Positions 36,389 to 49,110 of a stretch of DNA of 64,000 nucleotides are shown here, one piece after another (the first letter of the stretch is position 1; every line of letters starts with the position of its first letter). The notes beneath the pieces are model-generated. The model did no database searches and was not told the DNA's origin. It saw nothing but the letters and a program-made list of their open reading frames with translations. The translations under genes were made by a program, and so were the position numbers. Where the stretch lies: positions 68,216,211 to 68,280,210 of the forward strand of contig NC_083604.1 in the NCBI RefSeq assembly GCF_029168945.1, given 5' to 3'. This DNA is from Cannabis sativa. Its lineage: Eukaryota; Streptophyta; Magnoliopsida; Rosales; Cannabaceae.

Positions 36389-37286
36389 GAGGAGTGATAA
36401 GAACACTCTCTATCACACCTTCTTTTGTACTCTCTATCTAATTTGATCATCTTTTAAACAATGTTTAGTTTTACTTAATAATTAGTCATAATATTATACT
36501 TTTATTACAATAATACCATTCTAACTAATTTAATAATTGTTTTAAAGTGTAAAAATAAAAAAACCCTAGTAATAATATATCTTTTTTGTTTTCCTTCCTC
36601 TTCATTTTTTTTTTTAATTTTAATTTTTTTATATTTTGTTTATTTTCATTTTTTTATACACATATTAAATTATAAATTAATAACTATACATGTCACAAAT
36701 TTGAGAAAATTATAAACACGAGTATTTCTTTTTTTATAAACTGCTATTGATAGATGACATAGATATATTTTCAAAAAAAAAATAAAAATAAAAAATAAGT
36801 TATATGTAAATATGTGCACATTAATGTTATATATATATATAGATATATTATATATTGCATTAAAAATAATCAACAATAATATAACTTTAATTTATATACA
36901 TATTGCAATACTAATTATATGTTTATATAGATAGTATACTCATGTGAGAGATGTGGCATAAGGTGTAATTTTTTTTTTAAAAGACTCTTTTTTATTAATT
37001 AAGAGGAATTAACAAAAGATATGTAACAATAAAAAACTTATATATGTGTATTGTGCTCATTTATTTATTTCTTTTTATTATGACTTGCTTTCTTTAAAAT
37101 ATTTAATTTACAATAAGTTAAAAATTATCTGAGTAAATTAGTGGGAATGGTATAATTGTAATAAAAGGATAATATTATGATTAGTTATTAAGTAAAATTT
37201 AAACTTATTAAAAAGATAACATTTGTCATTAAATTAACTAGAAAGTGCGAAAGAGAATGTGATAGAGAGTGTTCTTAGTACTCCTC
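36389..37286. mobile_element. Long-TIR Mutator-type element with perfect 9-bp duplication
   Basis: 898 bp. The left terminus starts GAGGAGTGATAAGAACACTC and the right, reverse-complemented, GAGGAGTACTAAGAACACTC. The two stay similar for well over 100 bp (CTCTCTATCACA, then TTTTACTTAATAA). Exact 9-bp flanks TAAACTATA lie at 36380-36388 and 37287-37295. The interior is AT-rich with no transposase, so it is a non-autonomous MULE. Confidence 0.9.
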
Positions 37287-37596
37287 TAAACTATATCATA
37301 CTTAATTAGACTAATAACAAGATTAATACGTAAAAGGATAATTGACACCTTTAGTATTTCTCTTAAAATTAAATAAAATCTTTCCAAACTTTGAGGCAAA
37401 AAAAAAATCGAAACACCCCTCCATGGCTCAATCCATCTCCCCATGTAATTGAAACATGTCGTTGTAAGCCCCTGAATCGTCGTTTTAATTAGTATGACTC
37501 TGACTCCACTTTATCCGTTCATTGAACTCAAACCTCATTTTTGCTGCTTTTCTTTTCTTCTCTATACTCTTTTTGCACTCTGAACTGCCTACCAGC

Positions 37597-40440
37597 ATGA
37601 GCAGTTTCATGGCAATGGATATTTCCAACTCCATAGCCAAATACTCTCTACTCACCAACCTCTTCTTCTCTCCCATGGTGGAAAATAACTCTCCAACCAC
37701 ACATACAATCCCCACCATGTCCTCTGCTTCTCTTTTTCCACCTTCCACTAAGCTCAAAGGGAAAACAAAAAGTCTTCACATTAAAACCCACACTGCCCTT
37801 TTCAGCTCCACAGTCAGTGAGTGAGAATTTCCATTTTCATGGTCTTAGTTTTTCCTTTTGGCTTATTTTGGTTCTTGGGATTTTTTCTATTTTTCTTTTT
37901 TAGTTTTTATGGATGAACATGAACAAGAGCACAGCTTCTTCTGCTTCTTCTTTCTTTTTATATAGTGTGTATTTTGGATGAGTTTTGAACCTTCTATAAC
38001 TTTCGAATTTTAAGCAAAATGAGTAATTTGAGGTGGGTTTTTCATGTAATAAACCAAAACGTCTAAAATTTTAATACTTTGCGGTTTAAAAGAATAATCA
38101 TTTTCATGGAAATCTAAGAAGAAAGTTTCTTTCAGGACCTGAAGCTAGCAAAATGGACATTGCAGAGGTGGAAGAAGAAGTACAGGTTGAAGTTGCTGAG
38201 GGTTACACCATAACTGAATTTTGTGATAAGATGATTGATGTGTTTCTAAATGAGAAGCCTAAAACAAAAGAATGGAGAAAGTATTTGGTGTTTAGGGAGG
38301 AATGGAATAAATATAGAGAGAGCTTCTATAGTCGTTGTAGAAGACGTGCAGATGCCGAGAGTGATCAAACCATGAAACAAAAATTGATTTCATTGGGGCA
38401 AAAGGTGAAGAAGGTAAGGCACAAGTGTATATGTATTCATGTTCTAATCATTTGATTTTCGTACCTGCATTACATCTGTTTGCTGAAATGACTGAGTGAA
38501 GAGAAATTTAATATTTACATTCTGAACACTGTTTGATTTTGCGGAGGAATATGGAACATGTTACTTTAGATACCAGTGCTCTTTATATTTTTTCTGGGAA
38601 TTGGGAGTGTATTGGTGTTTTGATCTTTTTTTAGGTCTAATTCTGTAAGATAATGCATAGAGAGGGCAAAGAACTGCATATACAGATACTTTGAGTTTAG
38701 AGTCTTTTCTGGCTGTGTTTGATCAGGAGTGAGCTTTGCAGATTGATGAAGAAATGGAGAGGAACGGTGAACTTCTTAAGGAGATACAGGATAGTCCAAC
38801 AGACATTAACGCAATCGTTACAAGGCGGCGTAAAGATTTCAGCGAAGAGTTTTTTCGCTACCTGACCCTACTTTCTGAGACCTTTGATGGTTTGGAGGAT
38901 CGTGATGGTAAATGTTTGAATCATGTTCAATTTCTTCTTTTTCAACTTAGTTTTATTATTAATGATTGTTTTGCATAATTCATTGGAAGGACAACTGGTG
39001 AGATTGTGTACAAGGACCATTCTAGTTAAAGTTTATTCATTTAGATGAGTTCGTACGACTCTTATACCCCATTTCACGAAATAAGATCTATCTACATGTA
39101 GCTTTCCTAAAGGCTTCCTGTCTTTTACACAATTTATATTTTGACAGAGATGTCTCGGCTGGGGGCTAGATGCTTATCTGCTGTGAGTGCTTATGATAAC
39201 ACATTGGACATTGTGGATTCACTAGATTCTGCTCAGGCCAAATTCGATGATATCTTAAACTCGCCGTCAGTGGACGAGGCATGTGAAAAGATAAACAGCC
39301 TTGCTAAGGCAAAGCAACTTGATTCTTCACTGATCTTACTGATAAATGCTGCTTGGGCATCGGCTAAGGAGTCCCCTACCATGAAGAATGAAGTATGGTT
39401 TGCACCTTATGTTGAGAACATTCATTTTAAATCATTGATTATTACACTGGACCTGTGTTGGTCTTACCTGTGTTTATCATCAGCATCTCAACATTGGAAG
39501 TACAGTTCATAATAGTCTTAAAATAGTTGCATTTGTGTACATTTCACAGTCATCTCTCGTATGTGTAAAGGGTATTAGATCTAGCAATAATGTAGGTTAA
39601 ATTCTAAAAAGTTAAACTCTAATTGATTAGGTTATAGTGCAGAATCACATAGAAAAATCTCTCAAGCATTAAATATTGCCTCTTATAGATTAATTTTTTC
39701 TGTACCTATCATAACATTTACAGTAAGATTGTGTTTAGAAAGTAGGACTGGATTGAAACTGTATCTATCTCTCAACTCCACAAGACTGGTATGCTTTGCT
39801 GAATTAGTTTTAGACACTGTATCATTATAGCATGTACATTAAAAGCATTTGACTTTGCTGCATTATTTTAAGACAGCATATGGGAGTGTCTCTTTTTTTC
39901 TCTCTTGCTTCCTCTAAGATTACATGTTTCAATCCAGGTCAAAGACATAATGTATCGTCTGTACAAAGCCACAAAGAGCAGTCTCAGAAGTATTGCTCCA
40001 AAAGAAATAAAGCTTCTGAAATATTTGCTTAACATCGCAGATCCTGAAGAGCGATTCTCAGCCTTGGCAACATCGTTCTCCCCAGGAGATGAACATGAAG
40101 CCAAACATCCGAAAGCTTTATACTCGTAAGAGAATTTTCTCATTCAGGATATGAAATTATCTTTTAGATTGTAGCCGGTTTTGTTTTGCTCAAAACTAAT
40201 AAATAACTTGTATGGATTAGCAGTACTCCCAAGGAGCTACTCAAGTGGATTAAGATCATGCTCGACGCATACCATCTCAACAAGGAAGAGACTGATATTA
40301 GGGAAGCCAAGCAGCTGATTGACCCTGTAGTTATACAAAGACTCTTCATCCTCAAAGAAACCATTGAAGAAGAATATTTGGAACGGGGCACAGTTCAAAA
40401 GCCACAAACAGAAGACGATGGCAAGTCAGACGAGTCATGA
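37597..40440 (+). CDS. Homologue of Arabidopsis At4g37920 (uncharacterised chloroplast protein)
   Basis: Six exons: 37597-37816, 38136-38413, 38742-38907, 39148-39392, 39938-40125 and 40224-40440. All introns are GT-AG and phases agree, giving 437 residues, close to my recollection of the Arabidopsis protein (about 430). The N-terminus is Ser/Thr-rich with basic residues and few acids, as in a transit peptide. The mature part is helical and charged, with conserved phrases EFFRYLTLLSETFDGLEDRD, ARCLSAVSAYDNTL, KATKSSLRSIAPKEIKLLKY and MLDAYHLNKEETDI. No catalytic motif is evident. Arabidopsis annotations sometimes call it endoribonuclease E-like, which I would not rely on. Start codons at 37609 and 37615 are alternatives. 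The gene lies about 300 bp after the Mutator-type element. Confidence 0.9.
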
Positions 40441-41229
40441 GGTGCTGCCCATAATTTCACCATAAAAGCTCCAAAGATTCTCAAAAAAGTGTTAGGATTT
40501 CTGATTCGTTGAGCTTTGCAGAACCAAAGAATCACATGCTTATCTGCAGCTTCCTGAGTTTCCTTAGCTCTTAATAACTCAGGAATAATCAGTAGAAACT
40601 TTGGTGCCAATTTTGTAACATGGGATGAATGTGATTTTTTTTTCTTTCTATTTTATATTTTTATGTGTAATATAGTTGTATTTTTAGTTTGTTACCATCA
40701 TATTTACTACTCATGTCACACAACTAAGCTGTGGCTCAAGTCCGTGGATGACTTTTATGCTCGAAATGAAAGCAAACTAAAGTTATGATCGCCCATAATG
40801 AAATGACTAAGAATAAGATTGGGGTTTCTATATGGATGACATTGATTTCTCTAGCTTGGGCATCTTTGTGGCAGCCTAGTGAGGGGGGTTTCACTCCTAG
40901 TTGGGTGAGTGTTTGGTTGGTTTCCTGTGGGTTTTGGCGGGCTCCCATGGGTGTGGGGTGCTTCTACACTTGGTGGTGGTGTCCATTTTGATGACTTTTG
41001 CGTCCTAAATGTTGATGACTTTTTAGGTGCTTTTATTTTTTTGTTTTATGTTTCAGCAGTGGGTTTTGTTATTATAAGAAGTTAATATATAAACATTTTG
41101 TTTTTTCCTAACATAGTTGATTTTGTTATTGTAAGAAATTAATATATAAACATAAAGCATATAATATGATCGATATCAATGCAAAATTAAAGTTGTAAAC
41201 ATATCGATATATATGCAGTGAAAGGACAA
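40441..41229 (+). other. 3' UTR of the At4g37920-like gene, then unidentified sequence
   Basis: The first 200-300 bp should be 3' UTR. At 40785-40990 a less AT-rich stretch has an open frame rich in Trp and no recognisable domain. Around 41060-41160 a phrase ending AATTAATATATAAACAT occurs twice, about 80 bp apart. Confidence 0.45.
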
Positions 41230-41660
41230 AAATACTCACATTTGTTAATTTTTTGAGCTTCAATCCTAGGATATTTAGATTTACAAAAGAAAATTGAAAA
41301 TAACTTTAAGAACAGATATTCAATCTTCCAAGCTCTCACTAACTCTTTTAGATGGCATTTACAATGTACACAAAACGAGTAGTGAGCTTGGGAATGGTAC
41401 TATATCTTTATAAGTAGGATACTTATCAATATTTGTGTCACAATAATTGTCAGAATATTTTGACAATTAATTCAGAAAATTAAATTGAACAATTAGAATA
41501 TTTTACAATCAAAATCTGATCATAATTAAAATATTTATAATTAGTTATAAAATTTTAATTGTATATTTTATAAATTAAATCAAATCATATATTTGACTTC
41601 CCTATACAAAATATTCTAATATTTTTCCACTTTGTTAGCATTTAAATTTACCACTTAAAT
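41230..41660 (-). repeat. Degraded copia-type LTR fragment
   Basis: The sequence from AATTCAGAAAATTAA through ATCAAAATCT to TAAATTAAATCAAATCATAT recurs in diverged form at about 61985-62150. The minus-strand layout resembles U3/R regions of plant copia LTRs. No coding partner adjoins it. Confidence 0.4.
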
Positions 41661-41718
41661 TCATTGATCCTTATTACTTAATAAACATATGAATTATAGT
41701 GATAGAATCATCAATATA

Positions 41719-42362
41719 TCTTTATATATTAAAAGTGTCTATCTAACGGCAATTCTTGGTTTAACAGAATATTCTTAAAAATAAAAAGAATATTCTGTTA
41801 AATTTAACGATTAGGTTTTATCTCCCGTTAACAAATAAACCCAATAATTAAACCCAAAAAATTAAACAATCTTTTAAATATTAATAATCTTTTCTTAAAT
41901 GAAAAAAATCATTTTACCCACATATCTCTCTAACAAACTTATTTTGGGAAAATATTAATATTTTTTTAAGCATAGGAAGCAGAAATACCACTTCTATCTT
42001 TGTGTGATTGCAGATATACCACTTCTGTCATTGACCCACTTTTTAGCTTTATAAATGGAGATGTTCATATAATATTAACACTTTACAGAATATTTATAAA
42101 TATAAACTTACATTACAATGCTATGTTAAAAAAAGAACTAAATAGAATAATCTACTACTCCAATAATAAATTTATTTACAATTTTATAATTACACTAATA
42201 TTATTTTTAATACATTATTAAATAATATTTCAAATATAAATATTTAATTTTTTCAAACAAAAAATTTGTAATCTTTAAAAATAAAATACATTCAAAATCT
42301 TAAAAATACCAAAATCTTAAATAAAACTAGCAATACGTGGCTCGGCACGTACATTCACCTAG
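41719..42362 (+). mobile_element. Non-autonomous Helitron
   Basis: It starts TCTTTATATATTAAAAGTG after an A and ends CTAG (42359-42362) before a T, as expected for insertion between A and T without duplication. A GC-rich hairpin (ACGTG-GCTCGG-CACGT, 42335-42350) lies 8 bp upstream of CTAG. Length is 644 bp; no RepHel gene is present. Confidence 0.7.
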
Positions 42363-42674
42363 TATATATAAAGGAATGTTTAAAGAGTGGTGAAGTGGCA
42401 AGTTTATAAGCTTTTTTTGGCTAATCCTAATTATCTCAATTTTTGTGATTTAATTAGATTTTTATTCTATTTTTCTCATTTAATTGGCTCTAACTTTTTA
42501 AATCTCTCATTTAATTTTGTCACTAATTGTAACGCATTACTTCCCAACTAATTCTCCTAAAAATTCTCCTACGTTTTTCTTTCATTCCATAACTGAAACT
42601 TCCTAATCTTTGGAATTCATTGTCCAAAATCACCATATATAGCCCTTTGTTCACCACCATCATCACTATAGAGG

Positions 42675-43340
42675 ATGGCTCTACCGACGTGTGAGGTTAT
42701 TTCTGCATTTGAAGCTCTTTCTTTTTCTTCATCATCATCACCTCCCACCAACATCTCCACGTAAGTCCTTTCTTAATTTCTTCTGTTAGTTTCATTTTTT
42801 TTTCCTAACTTATATTGTGTTCTATTATCTATCATTTGTTTTCATTAGGATTTGTTTGATCAATATATGTTTTCAATCTCATAATTAAAATTAAATGAAC
42901 TTGACCTTATGATTCAACATTATGGGTTATTGTTTTGTAGGTTCACAGAGTGGGTTGGGATGATGGATGAGACAAAGATAGTTTGTAAGGATGATATGGT
43001 TTGTATACTTATGCTATTATCATTGTCTCTAATATTATTATTATTCCTTTTTTTAGACAAAAATTTTGAGATTGTGTGCAGTGTGTATATGTTTAATTGT
43101 TTTTAATTTCTTATAAAAAATATTTTGATAAATTAATTTTTGTGATCATATTGTCTTCTGCACTACCGAAGGTATTTAAAAAAAAAAAGTAATTACCTTC
43201 TTAATTCTCTCTCTATATTTAATCATATTGCATTGTTTAGTACTAATATTATTTTTTTTCAACTGTCGTAGGCTTTGAGACTCTTGGAAGCTACTTATAG
43301 ATTTTTGTGGCATTCTCCCTGCATTATTTCTATGTTCTTT
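42675..43340 (+). pseudogene. Spliced gene fragment, product not recognised
   Basis: Three exon-like pieces: 42675-42760 (starting MALPTCEVISAFEALSF, donor GTAAGT), about 42941-42998 (FTEWVGMMDETKIVCKDDM, acceptor TTTTGTAG), and 43272-about 43335 (ALRLLEATYRFLWHSPC, acceptor GTCGTAG). The junction phases agree, but the second donor (GTTTGT) is weak. After exon 3 the frame runs into T-rich DNA and stops, so the rest of the gene is absent. I do not know this family. It sits between two Helitron 3' ends, which suggests gene capture. It could also be a real short gene or a chance reading. Confidence 0.4.
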
Positions 43341-43522
43341 TTTTTTTTTCATTATTTTGAATTTATTTAATTTTTTATTTTTTCTATTTTTTTATGTTAT
43401 TACTAATGAAAGATTATTAATTAATTATAATTTAATTCTAAAATTTAATGTTTGTATTAGTATTTTTTTAATTAATTATCATTCATTATCAATGGTGACT
43501 TTTCATTTGTTATAACTCCCAC

Positions 43523-43523
<1 letters not shown>

Positions 43524-43572
<49 letters not shown>

Positions 43573-43573
43573 T
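43524..43573. repeat. (ATT)n microsatellite
   Basis: About 16 uninterrupted ATT units. Confidence 0.95.
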
Positions 43574-44817
43574 TTCTGAATAACTAATCGCATACCTATT
43601 ATATATACCTCTATATATGTTTCTATAAAATTAGAAAAATTCTATTGTTATGTATTACCTATAATATGCATTAATATAAATTATTTTACAAATCAATATA
43701 TAAACTCTTAAGTGGCAGCCTATCTTTCTTTCTTTGCAATTTTTTAATTTTTCGTAATTTATACTCTTAATCTATATATTATCCTAACAATAACCACAAT
43801 TATAAGTAATATTCAATTATATCTTATAATAATAAATATTACAATCAGTTATAAAAACCGTAACATATATATGTCTTTACATATTCTATATAAAAGTGTG
43901 TATACATATTAATAATTGAAGGAAAAAAAATAATAACGAGAATTATAAATAGTATTAATATATCACCATGATAATTAATAAAAAAAAATATATTAAATAC
44001 AATTTCTAAAATCATAAAGAATAAAAAATAACCTATGATATTCTAAAAGCAATAATCATACGATTTTTAATAATCATCAATATCTTTTTAATGATAATAA
44101 TTATAATACAATTTTAGTTACACCTCTTGAGTGTTGGGATGACATTTCATTTATCACTGTATTCTATTTTTTTTCCTATATATATGTACATGCATTTGTG
44201 TTTTTTTGTATAATTTTATTTATGTTTGGTCTAAAGTATATACACTAATATAAATAATTTAATATTTTTATAAATATTTATAATATTAGTTGAGTTGATA
44301 AAATCTATATATTTATATATAAAATAAGAAAGCTCAAATAAGTCTAAGTAATATTTTATTTTAGTTTTAAATAAAGTGTGAGAGTTTCATATATATTTTT
44401 GTTAAAAAAAAATAATTTTTTATGTTATGAACTCTATCACATTATTGTTGTTGTCTTTTAATTTATTTTTTGTAATAATCATATGACACAAAAATAAAAA
44501 ATAAAAATAGTTGTGGTATGTATTGTTCCGCATATATTTTCTATATAAGGATTATAAAAAATATAAAACAAATTAAATACAAATAATAATTAATTGATGA
44601 ACAATTATACTATAAGTGATGATTTAATACATGTGTATATATATAAATATAAAATGAGTTTCAAAAATATTATATTATATGAAAAATGAAAAATTACTAA
44701 ATTGAAAAATTCTTCACTCATATTACATATATTTTTAAATATTAAACTAATAAATAAATATGAAATTAATATATTTTTGAATGTAAATATATATAATTTT
44801 CTTTAAATATTTCAAAA
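43574..44817. other. AT-rich DNA inside the probable second Helitron
   Basis: It is extremely AT-rich with no gene. Short TATATA and ATTATA runs occur throughout. Confidence 0.5.
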
Positions 44818-44845
44818 CCGCGCGAAGCGCGGCTTTGTTTCCTAG

Positions 44846-45290
44846 TTTCATTATATGACGAGTATTATCTTCCATGTATTACAATATATTCATTACATAA
44901 CATGTAGTTAACTGAATAAACCCTATATTTATTCTCGGCCTATGAAGATAATTTTTCTAGATGAAATTAAGGTGCACATGAATATGAGAAAATATAAAAA
45001 AAAAAAATAAATAAAAAAAAAAGTTTTATTGAATAATTTTAGTTGTACAACAAAAATGGCAAAAGGAAAAACTAAATCACATGTTTACTTTATGATCCTT
45101 GAATTTATGTTGCAGCATGTAATTAGTCAAGGATATTGCGATCATTCAATTCAATGTTGCTTGCTTAATGACCACTAATGCTTCTTAATGACTAAAATAC
45201 TTAATGTCGATATGCTAACTTCAACCAGAATTATTATAGTTCTTCATCCATAAATATTCTAGCTAAATTTATTGTGAAATTTTCTTAATT
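44846..45290. other. AT-rich intergenic DNA
   Basis: Nothing recognisable, apart from a short poly-A tract near 44999-45022. Confidence 0.4.
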
Positions 45291-46950
45291 GCTTGAAAAT
45301 GTAATTATAAACTCTAAGTCTAGCATGAAATTCTATAATACACAATATGATGTATCCTCAAAACGAGAAAGTAATCTGGTTTCTATAATGTTCTCTAAAA
45401 AAAATCTGATTTCTATAATGGAAAAATTAAAGTTCTTCACGATACAATTTACTGGTAATTTTAATGACGTAATTAAATATTGATGTTCGTGAATCAATAT
45501 AACCACTGAGGTCGAAATTTAAGTGGCTAACAATATTTCCAGAATATTAGTTCATCTCAAATATGTATGAATCTAATCTATAATATCTTAAAGACACATC
45601 ATCACATATAATGCAACTCTAAGGTGGTCTAAACTTTAGTTAATTTGATATTTCTTAACATTCCTAAAACAAATGCAATACCAAATCTTATAGAGACTTA
45701 GGCATACATTAGGCTTCTATAGATAGAAGCAAAAAGAATGTTCTTAATTTCTTCCCATCCCAGATCATTTACAGACACTAGTTTGAGTTGAATTTATCAC
45801 CCATAAAGATAAAATAATATGAGATGAATAATATATAATTTTATTTAATCAGAGATGTTGTGACTACTCTCAAATTAATTGAAATTATGTATCATTTAAA
45901 AAATAATTTGAGAATGAACTATTTTGTAAGTAATATATCATCTACAAATAAAATAATTATTACTCCCACTAACATTCTGGTATATAATTAATTCCATAAT
46001 GTTCTTCTCAAATCAAAAAGAAAATATGACATAATGAAAAATACTATTTGTGAGAGGCTTGTTTTAGTTTGCAGATAAACTTCTTAAGCATCTTGCATAT
46101 GTTTACCATCATTTAGAGGAAAATCTTTATGGTTATTTTAGTATACCTTCTCCTCTAGTTCGTTATTTGGAATTGATAAATAAATTTAAAGGAGCAACAA
46201 AAGTCAAGATTACTATAAAAATCTTTTATAAAGATTAGTGAGAATGTAAATCTCATTGTAATTCATTCTTTCTTCTAAATGAATCTTTTAGCATTGACTC
46301 TTATTTTACATCTTTATAATCTCTATGTTGGCTAATGAGTGTTTATTGGTAAAAATCTGTGTTTAATTTCCTCCACGCCTTAGGAAATTTAATTGAAGAT
46401 ATACTTCATTGCTCTTTAGGATATTTATTTCTTCATTCATAGCATATTATACTATAATTTTAATCCTTTGCAATCCACAATTTAATATGTGTCTAAAATT
46501 AATATTGTAGTTGAACTCTTACTGTACACAATGTAATCACTAAAAATCCTTGATTATGTTGTTCTAATATGTCATTTTAAGGATGAACCAGAAGCCTCTC
46601 TTAAAGAGCAGATGGTTCAACATGTAAGTTGTTTGGCAATTTGCAAGAAACTACTAAATAGATTGATCTACTAAAATATTATCAATGACTTGTGAGTTTT
46701 CAATGATTAATATAACCATTTAATTTTAGGGGTTGTTGTGAATCACAATCAGTCTAATACTTGAGGTGGAAATTTGAAAATATGAATGACCTTTCTCAGA
46801 AACTATGTTCGTGGATTGATCGTTCACACTGATCAAGTCAATTCTTAATTCTACAATTCTTGTGTTGTGAGATGGATAATAAAACATGTAACCTTTATAC
46901 CTCTAATCTTATTTTAGTGAAGTGCTCATTTATGGTATTTGGACTCAGTT
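45291..46950 (-). pseudogene. Highly decayed Ty1/copia pol remnant
   Basis: On the minus strand, 46040-46085 reads LKKFICKLKQASHK, a decayed form of the copia RT phrase LKKSIYGLKQASRQW. Near 45640-45690 GIAFVLGMLRNI resembles the RNase H entry phrase PDIAFVVGMLGRY. Order and spacing fit copia, but stops are everywhere and the outer limits are guesses. Confidence 0.4.
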
Positions 46951-46958
46951 CTTTCTTT

Positions 46959-47150
46959 CACTACTACAAAAAGGGGTATTCGCGACTGTTCTAAAAACGT
47001 TTTTTTTCGGGGACTGTCGCTAATAAATTTAAATGACTATTTTAAACTGTCAGGAAAAATTGAGTATTCCTGACGGTTTAGAATAGTCGTTATGGAAATC
47101 TGCGGCGATTTTAAGTTAAAACGCAATATTTTAGTCGTGATTATACAAAA
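46959..47150 (+). mobile_element. One terminus of a CACTA (En/Spm-type) element
   Basis: It begins CACTACTACAAAAAGGGG, a typical CACTA terminal repeat. The subterminal zone has inverted words (TATTTTAAACTGTCAGGAA against TTCCTGACGGTTTAGAATAG) as expected for transposase-binding arrays. No opposing TTTTTGTAGTAGTG end is visible within several kb, so it is likely truncated. Confidence 0.55.
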
Positions 47151-47393
47151 TTTTGACAATTGTACTTAAATTGTATATGAGTTTTGCTAAATGTGTACAT
47201 GTCACAAGATTTTAGAACTTATTTTATCAGGATCTAAATTTATTAACATGTATGTTGATAATAGGACTATAATAATACCCTAAATATGATTTTCCTAAAA
47301 CAGTAAAATAAACACATATAAAGTTGTAGAAAATCTTACATTAGTGGTAGCAGAATATAATGATTCCTTCTATTCAGATTTCTAACCCTTGGC
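47151..47393. other. AT-rich DNA next to the CACTA terminus
   Basis: This may be the inside of the truncated CACTA element. No coding signal. Confidence 0.35.
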
Positions 47394-47757
47394 ATGTTTG
47401 GTTTGTTGTAATGGGTAATGGAATCAGATTATCCATTACAATGTTTGTTTTGCTTTTAAAAATGATGTAATGGGATTACATTGTAATCATAATTACATTA
47501 TACAAGGGAATCCCCATTACATTAGAAAAGCTATCTAATGAGTATTACATTACAAAAGACTAAATAAAGTAAAACTAAAATGACTTTAATACCCTTTTTT
47601 ATATAAATATAAAAGTTAAAGTAGGGAATAATTTTATCAATTTATCATTTATTCTAATATTCATTCCAATAACAAACCAAACATATTACTATTCTTATTC
47701 CATTACAATTACCATTACCATTACTATTACATTCTACCAAACTAAACATCACCTTAT
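47394..47757. mobile_element. TIR MITE with TAATGG-rich ends
   Basis: The left end is GGCATGTTTGGTTTGTTGTA. The right end, reverse-complemented, is GGTGATGTTTAGTTTGGTAG. Both continue into TAATGG/TAATGT words; about 364 bp, non-coding. CCTT precedes the left end and overlaps the right end, so the exact target duplication is ambiguous. Confidence 0.65.
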
Positions 47758-48622
47758 TTCTTTCTGTCGCAGAGTATTGCCAAGATCTGAACTTGAATCT
47801 CCTTCAAGTGATGGAATTCTTCACAATCTTCCACACTATGATTGAGTATTGACTTGATATTATATGACACGAATTCAAGAGGAGAGAAAAGAAGGGAATT
47901 CGAAAATTAATTATAACAGCTCTCTTATTTTTCTGACAAAATAAAATTAGGTTATCAACCTCTTTCAAATAAGAGCCTATAATTATCTTTTTATACTAAA
48001 CTTATTAGGGTTAGGTTAGAATTTAAATATATGGGTTAAAAAAAAAGATAAAATAATTTTAAATTAATTTTTTCTATTTTAATTTAATTTATAAAATTTT
48101 ATCTATTTATCGATAATTACCTTGATTACTGATTTTTATTTTTATTTTGCGTTAATTTGGCCTTTAGCTTTTCCTTTTTTATATTTTATATAATCTTTTT
48201 AGTTAATAATTTTAATATATTGATTTTTATTTAATAATTATATGTATACTATTTATATATAGTTTTTGCTGAAATAATTTACATTAATGATTTGTAGTAC
48301 AATATTTTCTTTTTTATTATATACAGTAATAGTTATATTTGAGATATTAATTTTATTTTTTATTTCAATAGTGTGTCTAATTTTTAGTTAATAGTTTTTA
48401 TTCTATTAAAGAGTTTAATTGTGTTTTAAATACTTTTACCTCTATTTTTTTAAGAAGAATATTTCTATTTATGAATATGGTGATGGTATGTTATTATATT
48501 TATTTTGTTACATTATGTGATGTTGCGGCATAAGTTTTGTTTGGTGACAATGTATAGATGGAGAATCTTTATACCACATCTTGAATTATTTGTAGCAGAT
48601 AAGTTTTTTTCTTTTAAATTTT
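47758..48622. other. AT-rich intergenic DNA
   Basis: 47760-48010 resembles decayed LTR sequence (AAGATCTGAACTTGAATCTC and similar). The rest is low complexity. It ends in the MULE's left target duplication, TTAAATTTT, at 48614-48622. Confidence 0.4.
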
Positions 48623-49110
48623 GGGATTTTTACACCTGATGCCCTTTTCCACCATTTTGTTACATTTTTATATATTTTTGGTTATTTAAACTTTTATACA
48701 TTTTTCATTTTTCAATTTTACTTTTTCAAAAGTTCAATAATTACAAATATACATTTACCATGCATATGTCATGTTTTATGCATTCTAGCACCCCACCTCC
48801 TCCAAAGCTGCCCTATTCTTCTTTTTTTAAAAAAAAAAAAATTTATTCTCTATTTCTTTTTCCTTTGTTCTTCAACCTCCATAACCCACGATCCAGTCGA
48901 AGCCCTAACCCACGTTTTTCTCAACCTCCCTTCTATGCCACTATCCTCATTTTTCTCGATAATATCTGTAAGTTCTTCCTCCCCCATTGTGTTCTCTTTT
49001 TCTATAAATAGCCACCACTAGAAGTGGTTCGAAGTCCCCATCTCTAGCTAAAAAATTTTTTAAAAAATTCTAAGAAACCTCCTAAAAATTCATCTAAAGT
49101 CGATCCTAAG

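Larger units (their letters stand above)
42363..44845 (+). mobile_element. Probable second Helitron, abutting the first, with gene fragment
   Basis: The 3' end is a textbook Helitron terminus: CCGCGC-GAA-GCGCGG hairpin at 44818-44832, then nine bases, then CTAG at 44842-44845 followed by T. The 5' end is uncertain. TATATATAAAGGAATG directly after the first Helitron and TGAAGTGGCA soon after look like a Helitron start lacking its TC; an alternative start is near 43885. With the first reading the element carries the spliced fragment at 42675-43340. Confidence 0.5.

Noticed and set aside
40785..40991. Trp-rich 68-codon open frame downstream of the At4g37920-like gene
   Set aside because: No recognisable domain, no splice partners and no supporting signals; probably chance or old repeat DNA.
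43501..43573. CRISPR-like regular repetition
   Set aside because: It is a trinucleotide microsatellite. No direct repeats with unique spacers occur anywhere in the window, and the context is a plant nuclear genome.
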